A stretch of DNA of 64,000 nt from positions 62,001 through 126,000 of the forward strand of contig CAZXJI010000009.1 of assembly GCA_964640955.1 (NCBI GenBank). Direction: 5' to 3'. A program made the position numbers and the translations under genes. This document shows, one piece after another, positions 24,886 through 32,457 of this stretch; positions within the stretch are counted from its first letter, which is position 1; each line of letters begins with the position of its first letter. The notes beneath the pieces are model-generated. The model was not told the origin of the DNA. It ran no database searches and saw only the letters and a list, made by a program, of their open reading frames with translations. Origin of the DNA: CAXXOK01 sp964640955 (GTDB taxonomy: Bacteria > Bacillota > Clostridia > Christensenellales > Aristaeellaceae).

Positions 24886-25629
24886 TCAATAGTTGAAGGT
24901 GATGGTGAACTTGGTTTTGTCGCTGCGGTAGCGCTCCATGGTGTACTCCAGCGGGACGCTTCCGTTGGTGAGGCAGATGGTCTCCACATACTGCACGCAT
25001 TCCACGCGCTTGAGGCCGAACAGCTGCACCTCGTAATCGCTGGCGAGCTTGACCTCGAAGCTTTTGCTGCACTGCTTGATCGGGTGCCCCTTGGCCACGA
25101 TCTGACGGATGGGGGTGGCCTCGATCTCCTCCCGGGTCAGCCCGCTGTACAGGTTGAAAGGCAGGTAGGTGAGGGTCAGCACCATGGGCACGTCGTCGGC
25201 GTAGCGCACGGTGCGCAGCTTGATCACCGCGTCGCCTTCCTGGAGGCGCAGCTTGCCGGCGACCAGCTCGTCCGCCGGGATGGTGACGAACTCCAGCACC
25301 TTTTTGTTCACCGTATGGCCGTGGCGGCGCATACGATCCTCGAAGTCCTCAAAATAGGTGGATATCTCCTGATCCACCTTCGGTTCCCCCACGAAGGAGC
25401 CTTTGGCTTTCTGGCGGTAGATCAGCCCGCTGACCTCCAGCTCCCGCATGGCCTGCCGTACGGTCGGGCGACTGACGCCGTAGAGATTGCAAAGCTCGGT
25501 CTCCGTCGGGATGACGGAACCCATATCGTTATTCTTGATGAACCCCAACAGGATCTCTTTGATCTGGTAGTATAGCGGGATCGGCGTTTCCTTATTCACT
25601 TGCTGGTGGATAAAGTATTCGTCTACCAT
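24886..25629 (-). CDS. GntR-family (HutC/UTRA) transcriptional regulator
   Basis: A 247-residue repressor. The N-terminal winged helix (about 13-82) shows IPLYYQIKEILLGFI, then LCNLYGVSRPTVRQAMRELEVSGLIYR, with the recognition helix in SRPTVRQAM. The C-terminal UTRA ligand-binding domain spans ~100-240. This subfamily typically senses sugar phosphates or carboxylates. It lies 62 nt downstream of dctM on the same strand and may be read with the TRAP operon. It is the obvious candidate to bind the palindromes at 28653-28713, which would make it autoregulated. Confidence 0.92.
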   Translation of the reverse strand: MVDEYFIHQQVNKETPIPLYYQIKEILLGFIKNNDMGSVIPTETELCNLYGVSRPTVRQAMRELEVSGLIYRQKAKGSFVGEPKVDQEISTYFEDFEDRMRRHGHTVNKKVLEFVTIPADELVAGKLRLQEGDAVIKLRTVRYADDVPMVLTLTYLPFNLYSGLTREEIEATPIRQIVAKGHPIKQCSKSFEVKLASDYEVQLFGLKRVECVQYVETICLTNGSVPLEYTMERYRSDKTKFTITFNY

Positions 25630-25691
25630 GATTTCACGCTCCGATAATGATCCTGATTAACAGTAGCACAAGATCATGGAAAAATCAACCA

Positions 25692-26966
25692 CTACGCAAA
25701 CAGCCCCGGCAGCCATTCGGATATCGCGGGCACCGCGCAGATCAGGATCATCACGACCAGGTTGGCGATCAAAAACGGGGTGGCGGAACGGAAAATGAAC
25801 AGGATGTTCTTTTTGGAGATGGTCGAGGCGACGTTGAGGCACATGCCCACGGGCGGCGTAACCAGCCCGATGGCCGTTCCCACGATCATCAGCGCCCCCA
25901 GCTGAACGGCGCTGCCGCCGGCCATGGTGACCACGGGAAGCAGCACCGGCGTAAACAGCATAATCACGGGGCTCACGTCCAGGAAGCAGCCCGCCAGAAG
26001 AATAATCAGCCCGCAGACCAGCATCACCGCGGTCTTGGACAGGTTCATGGCCGCGAAAAGCGACAGGATCTGCCCCGTAACGCCTTCCAGCGTCAGTATC
26101 CAGGTGAACATGCACGAAAACGCGATGATGATCATGATGGTGGCGCTGGTCATGGCCGTCTGCTTGACGATCTTCCACACGGTGCGCACGTTGAGCGTCC
26201 GGTAGACGAACGCGCCCACCAGCAGCGCGTACAGCGCGCCGATGCCCGCGGCTTCGGTGGCGGTGCACACGCCGCCGACGATCGCGCCGATCACCACGAT
26301 CGGCATGATGATGGCCAAAATGCCCTCCCGGAGCGTACGCAGGATATACGCCTTATTGTACTCCACCTTTTCCACCGGCACGTTGGCCCGTTTGGCGTAG
26401 CGGTAAACGATCAGGCACTGGATAACGCCGATGCCCAACCCCGGGATCAGCCCGCCCAGAAACAGCTTTCCGACCGACTCGGACGCCAGGGAGGCGAACA
26501 GGAGCATCGGTATGCTGGGCGGGATAATCATCCCCATGGTGGAGGAGGCGACCGTACAGCCGCACGCGAACCCCACGGAATAGCCCTTGCGTTCCATTTC
26601 CGGAATCAGGATGGCTCCGACGGAAGCCGTATCCGACACCGAGGAACCCGAAATGCCGCCGAATACCATGCTCACCAGGACGTTCACCAGCCCCAGCGCG
26701 CCGCGCACGCGGCCCACGGCCATCATCAGAAGGTCGATCATCCGGCAGGTGAGGTTGCCCTCATTCATGAACAACCCCATCATCATGAACAGCGGCAGGG
26801 CGATAAGCAGCGAGGAATTCATGCCGGAAAACAGCCTTTCCGGCAGCAATACCAGCAGCTCCGGATGGTACACCACAAAATACGTCAGTCCCGCCGCGCC
26901 CAGCGCGTAGGCGATCGGCACCCCCAGAAAGGCCAGCACCAGCAGGACGCAAATCAGCGCAATCAT
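25692..26966 (-). CDS. dctM: TRAP transporter large permease (DctM)
   Basis: A 424-residue membrane protein with about 12 hydrophobic helices, the sodium-coupled transport subunit of a TRAP importer. The region GGISGSSVSDTASVGAILIPEM (a stretch read as GGISGSSVSDTAS then VGAILIPEM) and VTPPVGMCLNV are conserved family blocks. The start overlaps the dctQ stop (ATGA). TRAP systems import organic acids such as C4-dicarboxylates, sialic acid or sugar acids. The specificity is set by the binding protein. Confidence 0.94.
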   Translation of the reverse strand: MIALICVLLVLAFLGVPIAYALGAAGLTYFVVYHPELLVLLPERLFSGMNSSLLIALPLFMMMGLFMNEGNLTCRMIDLLMMAVGRVRGALGLVNVLVSMVFGGISGSSVSDTASVGAILIPEMERKGYSVGFACGCTVASSTMGMIIPPSIPMLLFASLASESVGKLFLGGLIPGLGIGVIQCLIVYRYAKRANVPVEKVEYNKAYILRTLREGILAIIMPIVVIGAIVGGVCTATEAAGIGALYALLVGAFVYRTLNVRTVWKIVKQTAMTSATIMIIIAFSCMFTWILTLEGVTGQILSLFAAMNLSKTAVMLVCGLIILLAGCFLDVSPVIMLFTPVLLPVVTMAGGSAVQLGALMIVGTAIGLVTPPVGMCLNVASTISKKNILFIFRSATPFLIANLVVMILICAVPAISEWLPGLFA

Positions 26967-27457
26967 TTACAGTGAATCTCCTTTTTCTCCAGATGATCGT
27001 ACCCCAGCAGCATGCAGGCGACGCACATCACGATGCCCAGGCCCATCCCGATCGGTATGGCGACCTGCGCCCAGCGCTGCGGAAAGCGAAGCAGGGGCGT
27101 CAGGTAGCCGCCCACCTTGGCGATCCATTGAAACGACAGGTAAAACAGAAAGCCCTGCACGACCGTCATGACCAGCAGGCGGAAAATCCGCAGAACGTTT
27201 CGCACCGCGACCGGCGCGCGGGTGAAAAAGTCCACCCCCACGTGTTCGTCGAAGCGGATGGCGTTGGCCGCGCCCAGCGCGGTAAGATATACGAACAGGT
27301 AGTTGGTGATTTCCGAAAGCCCGTAAATGGAGGAGCCGGCCAGATAGCGGAGGAACACGGCCACGCAGATCATCAGGAACAATAAAAAAACCCCGGCGCC
27401 GTATAGTACGGCCAGCAGCCGGCTCAGCCCGTCCGCTCCCTTTTGGAGTACACGCAT
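26963..27457 (-). CDS. dctQ: TRAP transporter small permease (DctQ)
   Basis: A 164-residue protein with four predicted membrane helices, the normal size for DctQ. The GLSEITNYLFVYLTALGAANAIRFDEHVGVDFF area matches the family pattern of E-x-x-x-Y-x-x-V and a conserved helix 2 to 3 turn (listed as two adjoining runs, GLSEITNYLFVYLTALGAA and NAIRFDEHVGVDFF). It sits between dctP and dctM and overlaps dctM by 4 nt. The small subunit docks the binding protein to DctM. Confidence 0.93.
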   Translation of the reverse strand: MRVLQKGADGLSRLLAVLYGAGVFLLFLMICVAVFLRYLAGSSIYGLSEITNYLFVYLTALGAANAIRFDEHVGVDFFTRAPVAVRNVLRIFRLLVMTVVQGFLFYLSFQWIAKVGGYLTPLLRFPQRWAQVAIPIGMGLGIVMCVACMLLGYDHLEKKEIHCK

Positions 27458-27481
27458 TGGCGATCACTGCCTTTCTGGAAA

Positions 27482-27523
27482 GGCGGGAGCGTGCCGCAGG
27501 CGTTTCCCGCGCACGCTCCCGCC
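27482..27523 (-). terminator. Intercistronic hairpin between dctP and dctQ
   Basis: GGCGGGAGCGTGC (27482-27494) and GCACGCTCCCGCC (27511-27523) are perfect 13-bp arms around 16 nt. There is no T-run. It resembles the livK-livH case: a large stem directly after a binding-protein gene, likely raising dctP message relative to the permeases. Confidence 0.6.
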
Positions 27524-27539
27524 GGATGAACCCCTTGGT

Positions 27540-28544
27540 TTACTCGCGCATGCCGGCCAGCAACGCGGTCAGCTCGTCCAGATCCTCCTGGGTAAAGGAG
27601 CCGTCCTCAACGAACTGCTGCCACACCGGCAGGCACTTTTCGCGGAACGCGGCGCGGTTTTCGGCGGTCAGGGTGTTCACCTCGCAGTGCTGCGAAATCG
27701 TATCGATACAGGCGTTTTCGGACGCCAGCCAGGTTTCCGTGCGGTACTGCATCGATTCCACGGCGCACTCGTCGAAGATCGCCTTGAGGTCATCGGGCAG
27801 GGACATGTACCAGTCGTTGTTGGTGAAGAAGCACTCCGGGCAGATGATGTAATCCACGATGGTCATGTATTTCTGCACTTCGTAGAACTTCATGTCCACG
27901 ATGTTGGAGGGCGGGTTTTCCTCGCCGTCCACAACACCCGTGGAGAGCGACATGTACGTTTCGTTATAGGAGATTTCCGTGGGGTTGGCGCCCAGCGCCT
28001 CGATGGTGCGCACCACCGGGGTCAGGCCGGGCACGCGCAGCTTGAGCCCCGCCATGTCCTCCACCGTCACGATGGGCCGGATGTTGTTGGTAATCTCGCG
28101 GAAGCCGCCCGCGATGCCGGTGGTGGGAATGTGGAAGCCGTTGGCCACGGCGCCGGCCGCAATCTTCTTTTCAAAGTCGCTGTTCAGAACCGCCTGAAAC
28201 TCGTCGGTGGATTCGAACATGAAGGGCATCTGATAGATGAGGTACTCGGGGTTGGCCTTGGCGAACTGGGAGCCGGCCGTGCCCTGAATGACGTTCATGG
28301 CAACCATGTCCATCATTTCCGCCTCGCTGCCCAGCAGGCCGTTGGCGTAGATTTCCACTTTAATGCGGCCGTCGGACGCGGCTTCCACCAGTTCCTTGAA
28401 CTTCAGCATCGATTGGTGCCTGGCGCTCTGCTCGCTCATCGAATGGCCGAACTTAAAGGTGTAGGTTTCCTCCGCGGCCGCCACGCCGACCAGCCCCGCG
28501 AGCATGCACAGTACGCAACAGACCGCCAGAATACGTTTGAACAT
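27540..28544 (-). CDS. dctP: TRAP transporter substrate-binding protein (DctP)
   Basis: A 334-residue DctP-family extracytoplasmic binding protein. The signal peptide is FKRILAVCCVLCMLAGLVG, cleaved near AAA-EET. Family features: FKFGHSMSEQSARHQ at the mature N-terminus, GLKLRVPGLTPVVRT with the conserved Arg that grips the substrate carboxylate, and NEV-like GVVDGEENPPSNI. ATG 28544 has AGGAGGAG upstream; the longer frame to 28658 covers the promoter. A carboxylate ligand is expected; which one is unknown. Confidence 0.94.
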   Translation of the reverse strand: MFKRILAVCCVLCMLAGLVGVAAAEETYTFKFGHSMSEQSARHQSMLKFKELVEAASDGRIKVEIYANGLLGSEAEMMDMVAMNVIQGTAGSQFAKANPEYLIYQMPFMFESTDEFQAVLNSDFEKKIAAGAVANGFHIPTTGIAGGFREITNNIRPIVTVEDMAGLKLRVPGLTPVVRTIEALGANPTEISYNETYMSLSTGVVDGEENPPSNIVDMKFYEVQKYMTIVDYIICPECFFTNNDWYMSLPDDLKAIFDECAVESMQYRTETWLASENACIDTISQHCEVNTLTAENRAAFREKCLPVWQQFVEDGSFTQEDLDELTALLAGMRE

Positions 28545-28629
28545 ATGGACTCCTCCTCGATTTTTGCCTTTCGGCGTATTCCTTTTATCCGGAAGCGGTT
28601 CCCTTCGGGCTTCCGTCTCGTATGGCGTT

Positions 28630-28658
28630 ATTATTCCACATTCCTCCCAATTTGTCAA
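28630..28658 (-). promoter_or_regulatory. Promoter of the TRAP operon
   Basis: On the minus strand perfect TTGACA (28658-28653), a 17-nt spacer and AATAAT (28635-28630). The -35 box is part of the inverted repeat described at 28653-28713. Confidence 0.82.
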
Positions 28659-28713
28659 TATGTATTTTTGTATTTACAATAATTTTTTGTTTTTATGTAA
28701 TTACATATTGACA
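28653..28713. promoter_or_regulatory. Symmetric operator region between divergent promoters
   Basis: TGTCAATATGTA (28653-28664) and TACATATTGACA (28702-28713) form a perfect 12-bp inverted repeat whose outer ends are the -35 boxes of the two promoters. Inside lie two further palindromes, TTGTATTTACAA (28668-28679, imperfect centre) and ATGTAATTACAT (28695-28706, perfect). The TGTA-n-TACA pattern resembles operators of the GntR family. The GntR gene at 24886 is the likely ligand-controlled binder. This AT-rich patch stands out in a GC-rich region. Confidence 0.7.
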
Positions 28714-28736
28714 TTTACGTAGTTCCATGCTAGTCT
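28708..28736 (+). promoter_or_regulatory. Promoter of the DUF169/RpiB-like unit
   Basis: Perfect TTGACA at 28708-28713, a 17-nt spacer, and a weak TAGTCT at 28731-28736. The -35 box is shared with the inverted repeat arm. Confidence 0.65.
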
Positions 28737-28787
28737 TGCCCTAGGACGTCGAAGCGTTCCCAAAAAACCTTAAAGGAGATTGATGGT

Positions 28788-29558
28788 ATGGAACTGGAAA
28801 GACTGCATGAGCTGGCCAAGGGCTATATGGAAGTGCTCCGCCTGAAGAACAAGCCCGTCGGCATCAAGTTCTTCGAGAAAATCGAGGACGTGCCCGCGGA
28901 GTACGAATGGCTGAAGAAGCGCAAGGCGGTCTGCAACGTAATCGGCACGGCCCGCTTCAACGAGGCCGCCATCGCGATTACCAAGGAGAACACGGCGCAC
29001 CTGTGCGTGATTCCGGACGTTGCGCTGGGTATGGGCGAGGCACCCGCCGGCTTCCCCAACGGTGCCGCCGGCAAGTTCGTGCGCACCCCCGCCGACGCCA
29101 CCAAGATGATCAGCGGCATGAAAAAGCTGCCCAAGGAGTGGGTCGCCATGGGCGTGTGCCCGCTGGACACCACCCCCGTCGTGCCCGACGTGGTGCAGAT
29201 TTGGGGTAATCCCACCCAGATGATGTGCCTGGAGTACGCCAACCTGTGGACGGACGGCAGCGCAAAAGTGCAACTTTGCAGCAACGGCCACGGCGCGAGC
29301 TGCTACGAGGCGCTCAGCTGGCCGCTGGCCACGGGCGAGGTTCGCCTGGCGATCGCCGACATCGGAGACAAGCGTCACGGCTACGCCGCGGACGACGACA
29401 TGATCATGGGCATGCCCGTGGACACGCTCGAGCCGCTGTATCAGGGCCTGATCGACAATCAAAAGACGCTCAACCGTCTGCCCGTCATCTACAACTTCGA
29501 CGATATCGATTTCCCGATGCCCGGCTACTGCCTCAGCCACAACCCCGCGGTGAAATAA
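28788..29558 (+). CDS. DUF169 domain protein
   Basis: A 256-residue protein of DUF169, a family of unknown biochemical function found in anaerobes. Conserved-looking parts: VLRLKNKPVGIKFFEK near the N-terminus, several cysteines (CNVIG, CVIPD, GVCPLD, CLEYAN, CSNGHGASCYEA), and a final MPGYCLSHNP. The Cys spacing could support metal or cluster binding, but this is inference. A good AAAGGAGAT site precedes ATG 28788. It is the first gene rightward from the shared operator. That links it to the TRAP substrate and to the isomerase that follows. Confidence 0.85.
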   Translation: MELERLHELAKGYMEVLRLKNKPVGIKFFEKIEDVPAEYEWLKKRKAVCNVIGTARFNEAAIAITKENTAHLCVIPDVALGMGEAPAGFPNGAAGKFVRTPADATKMISGMKKLPKEWVAMGVCPLDTTPVVPDVVQIWGNPTQMMCLEYANLWTDGSAKVQLCSNGHGASCYEALSWPLATGEVRLAIADIGDKRHGYAADDDMIMGMPVDTLEPLYQGLIDNQKTLNRLPVIYNFDDIDFPMPGYCLSHNPAVK

Positions 29559-29729
29559 CGGATAGACGTCAGGCACGTTCCCCCCGCGTTTTTCACCGCA
29601 CGTCCGCGCGCAGGCCGGCGTTCCTCCTTCTTCGCCCTCCTGCGCGCGTTTTCCTTCCTCTTTACGGGGAATTCCCGATGCGCCCGTCTCCCGCTGGAGA
29701 ACGGACGCCGACCCTAGGAGTTGAGAACC

Positions 29730-30365
29730 ATGAAAATCGCGTTGATCAATGAAAACAGTCAGGCTGCCAAAAACAGCCTGATCTGCACGGCCCTGACCAA
29801 GGTGGTCGAACCGATGGGCCACACGGTGGACAACTACGGCATGTACGGCGCGGACGACCCCCAGGTGCTAACGTACGTGCAAAACGGCATACTCGCTTCC
29901 ATCCTCCTGACCGCCGGCGCCGCGGATTACGTGGTCACCGGCTGCGGTACCGGCGAGGGCGCGATGCTGGCCTGCAACAGCTTCCCGAACGTCCTGTGCG
30001 GGCACGTCGCCGGCCCCAGCGACGCCTTCCTCTTCGCGCAGGTCAACGACGGCAACTGCGTGGCCATTCCCTTCGCACAGGGTTTCGGCTGGGGCGGAGA
30101 ACTGAACCTGGAATACATCTTCGAGAAGCTCTTCGGCTGCGGCAGCGGCAACGGCTATCCGCCGGAGCGCCGCGAGCCCGAGCAGCGCAACAAGAAGATA
30201 CTGGACGCCGTGCGCGCGCATACGATCAAGGCTCTGCCCGATTGCCTTGCGGGCCTCGACCCGGCGCTGGTCAGGGGCGCGGTGGCGGGCGATAAGTTCG
30301 CCGGGCTGTTCTTCCCTCGTTGTAAAGACAAGGCGCTGGCGGATTACATCCGTTCCATCCGCTGA
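29730..30365 (+). CDS. RpiB/LacA/LacB-family sugar-phosphate isomerase, extended
   Basis: 211 residues. The N-terminal ~150 belong to the RpiB/LacA/LacB fold: MKIALINENSQAAKNS, then VVTGCGTGEGAMLACN, which matches the family active-site loop with the catalytic Cys (CGTG) and the conserved Asn. RpiB isomerises ribose-5-P/ribulose-5-P; LacAB acts on galactose-6-P. Here ~60 extra residues (EQRNKKILDAVRAHTIKALP onward) lie beyond the usual end. The real substrate may be a carbon acid derived from TRAP import. Start ATG 29730 is 9 nt after TAGGAG. The 171-bp gap to DUF169 shows no feature. Confidence 0.85.
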   Translation: MKIALINENSQAAKNSLICTALTKVVEPMGHTVDNYGMYGADDPQVLTYVQNGILASILLTAGAADYVVTGCGTGEGAMLACNSFPNVLCGHVAGPSDAFLFAQVNDGNCVAIPFAQGFGWGGELNLEYIFEKLFGCGSGNGYPPERREPEQRNKKILDAVRAHTIKALPDCLAGLDPALVRGAVAGDKFAGLFFPRCKDKALADYIRSIR

Positions 30366-30408
30366 GCGGCGCGAGGCGATTCGACGTAACGCTCTCCGCC
30401 GTTTCCCG

Positions 30409-30432
30409 GGGCCCGGACGAACGTCCGGGCCC
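30409..30432 (+). terminator. Terminator after the RpiB-like gene
   Basis: GGGCCCGGAC (30409-30418) and GTCCGGGCCC (30423-30432) form a perfect 10-bp GC stem with a GAAC loop. Only TT-CGT follows, so it is a GC-clamp with a weak tail. Confidence 0.6.
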
Positions 30433-30617
30433 TTCGTCATGTCCATTTTTAACGGGCCGCGGGCGCGGGAAACCGCCGCCGCGTCTCCCCGGCTTTGTTA
30501 CAGGCGTATATTGCGCCTCCCCTTTGCTTTATGATACAATGATAAGAAATGGCGGGTCTTTTTCCGTCCGCCTGCGCCTCCGCCGTCCGGACGGCTGGAA
30601 CCAAAGGAAGGTGTACT

Positions 30618-32165
30618 ATGCGAAAATGGATTTTCGGGCTCCTGACGACGCTGCTGATGCTGGTCGCATTGCCGGCGCTGGCGCAAAGCTACGTGTTCGA
30701 CGAAATCTACGCTTCCGTGGAGATTCCGGACACTTACGTCGTCCTCACGCCGGACAACACGGCCGATTACGCCGAGTGGCTGCAGGCGCGCGACACCACC
30801 TCCGAGGAAACCGCCAACGATATGCTGGCCCGCGGGGTGCTTGTGCAGTGCTGGAACGAGGACGGGGACGCCTGCTTCGAGCTGACCGCCACGCAGGACG
30901 ACGATACGCTCAACCTTTACGACATCAACGAGCAGAGCTCCTCCGTACGCGCGCAGTATCGCCTTTCCCACTACCCCAACAACGACTTTATCAGCGAGGG
31001 GTACGAGTTTTCCAGCGCGAACTGGAAAAAGGTCGACGCCGGACGCTTCCTGATCCTCAAATACGTCTACCGCGAAAGCGGGCAGCTCGACCACCGCGGG
31101 CTGATGCGCCGCACCATCCGCAACGGGTACGAGATCACCTTCGATATGCAGGTCTACGGCCGCAGCGTAACCAACAAGGACAACAGCAACCTCAACAAGA
31201 TCTGGGACACCTTCAACTTCATCGAGGTTCAGCCGCTGCCGCCAGCCGCCAGCGCGAAGATCAACATTACCGATAAGCCGCCCCAGGAGACCAACGAGGC
31301 CGATTTCACCTTCGCAGGCACCGCGGCGGAAGGCGTGCAGTTCACCGCCGTCGTCATGGGCCTGAGCTATCCCGACCCGATGGTGACCAATCTGGAGGTC
31401 GGCGCCTCCGGCAAGTTTAAAATGTCCATCACCCTGCCCAAGGAAGGCGTTTTCATGGTCACGATCACGGCCGAGTACCAGGGCGAGGACGTGATGGAGC
31501 TGGCCTATCCCATCACCTACCAGCGAACGCTTTTGACCGTCAACATCCTCACCGATATTCCCGAGCAGGTGACCGGGGACACGCTGACCATCCGGGGCAC
31601 GGCCACCCCGAAGGCCGAACTGCAGGTGTTTATGAACGATACGGTGGTCTACCACAAAAAGGTCGCCACCTCCGGCAAGTTCACCGTCGAGCTGGACACC
31701 TCCGAGGAGGGCACCTACGAGCTGGTGCTGGCGTTCAGCAAGCAGGGGCTTACCGATCGGCGGCTGAGCTACACCGTAACCCGCAACTGGACGGACGAAG
31801 ACATGCTCAAAAGCCTGCAGAGCCAGGCCATCAAGCCCGGTTATTCCACGCTGGTCAGCAAAATCGACGGGTACGACGGCCGCATTATGGGCTACAAATG
31901 CTACGTGGTAGACATCGCGCAGGCCGGGGACAACTGGGTCATGAAAATGGCGCTGAGCAAGAACAACGCGGGCTATACCAGCATCATCCTCGTCATCAGC
32001 GAAAATCAGCCCGATGCCGCCGTAGACGATTACGTCATGATGTACGGGCAATGCGTGGGCATGTCCTCCCCCGCCAGCGAAGCCGCCGTGGCCGACGCCA
32101 ACGCGGAGGCCGGCGCGGGCGAAAGCTACCCGACGTTCGACCTGCTGCTGCTGACATCGGTGTAA
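30618..32165 (+). CDS. Secreted protein with Ig-like repeats
   Basis: 515 residues. The signal peptide is RKWIFGLLTTLLMLVALPA, cleaved at ALA-QS. Residues ~24-210 form an alpha/beta domain of the PsbP/DUF1795-like kind (surface lipoprotein-like; VFDEIYASVEIPDTYVVLTP and DTFNFIEVQPLP flank it). Two Ig-like beta-sandwich repeats follow (about 225-315, with ITDKPPQETNEADFTFAGTA, and about 318-400, with ITDIPEQVTGDTLTIRGTA-like sequence). The C-terminal ~110 residues are an OB-like or unknown beta domain. No enzymatic site is seen. ATG 30618 has AAAGGAAGG upstream. The start at 30549 is rejected. It is probably a wall-facing adhesion or sensing protein. Confidence 0.8.
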   Translation: MRKWIFGLLTTLLMLVALPALAQSYVFDEIYASVEIPDTYVVLTPDNTADYAEWLQARDTTSEETANDMLARGVLVQCWNEDGDACFELTATQDDDTLNLYDINEQSSSVRAQYRLSHYPNNDFISEGYEFSSANWKKVDAGRFLILKYVYRESGQLDHRGLMRRTIRNGYEITFDMQVYGRSVTNKDNSNLNKIWDTFNFIEVQPLPPAASAKINITDKPPQETNEADFTFAGTAAEGVQFTAVVMGLSYPDPMVTNLEVGASGKFKMSITLPKEGVFMVTITAEYQGEDVMELAYPITYQRTLLTVNILTDIPEQVTGDTLTIRGTATPKAELQVFMNDTVVYHKKVATSGKFTVELDTSEEGTYELVLAFSKQGLTDRRLSYTVTRNWTDEDMLKSLQSQAIKPGYSTLVSKIDGYDGRIMGYKCYVVDIAQAGDNWVMKMALSKNNAGYTSIILVISENQPDAAVDDYVMMYGQCVGMSSPASEAAVADANAEAGAGESYPTFDLLLLTSV

Positions 32166-32193
32166 TGGAATAACGCAACCCGTTTCTCAAGAT

Positions 32194-32338
32194 CTTGTTT
32201 GCAGACACGCCACCAACCTGTTCAAAAGGCCCGAGATGCTAGGAAGCAAGGGTGGCAAGGGTTGAGCTTACTCGTTCGTAAGTGAAATCCCTTGCCATCC
32301 CGCAGCTGACAACGCAGATCGGGCCTTTTCAGCAGGCC
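32194..32338 (+). repeat. Dispersed nested-palindrome element, copy 2
   Basis: This is the second copy of the element at 2779-2927, same strand, 29 nt after a stop codon. In this copy the outer stem is stronger: AAAAGGCCCGA (32224-32234) pairs perfectly with TCGGGCCTTTT (32319-32329), extended by CCTG/CAGG. The inner GGCAAGGG/CCCTTGCC stem and the CTTAC/GTAAG apical hairpin are kept. A terminator follows at 32341, so the element lies in the 3' UTR of the secreted-protein gene. Confidence 0.82.
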
Positions 32339-32340
32339 GT

Positions 32341-32372
32341 GCCGTCCGCGGTTCCGCGGGCGGCTTTATTTA
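32341..32372 (+). terminator. Intrinsic terminator of the secreted-protein gene
   Basis: GCCGTCCGCGG (32341-32351) pairs with CCGCGGGCGGC (32354-32364), with one G-T pair, followed by TTTATTTAT. The tight loop would open by one or two pairs. Confidence 0.65.
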
Positions 32373-32395
32373 TGCCGTTTCGCCCGCTCCGTCGC

Positions 32396-32424
32396 TTGTC
32401 GCGGCGTTCTTTTCCGTGTATACT
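32396..32424 (+). promoter_or_regulatory. Sigma-A promoter of ygiQ
   Basis: TTGTCG (32396-32401), a 17-nt spacer, and TATACT (32419-32424). Confidence 0.65.
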
Positions 32425-32457
32425 GGCACCGAACGACGGGGAAAGAGAAGGGTTGCT

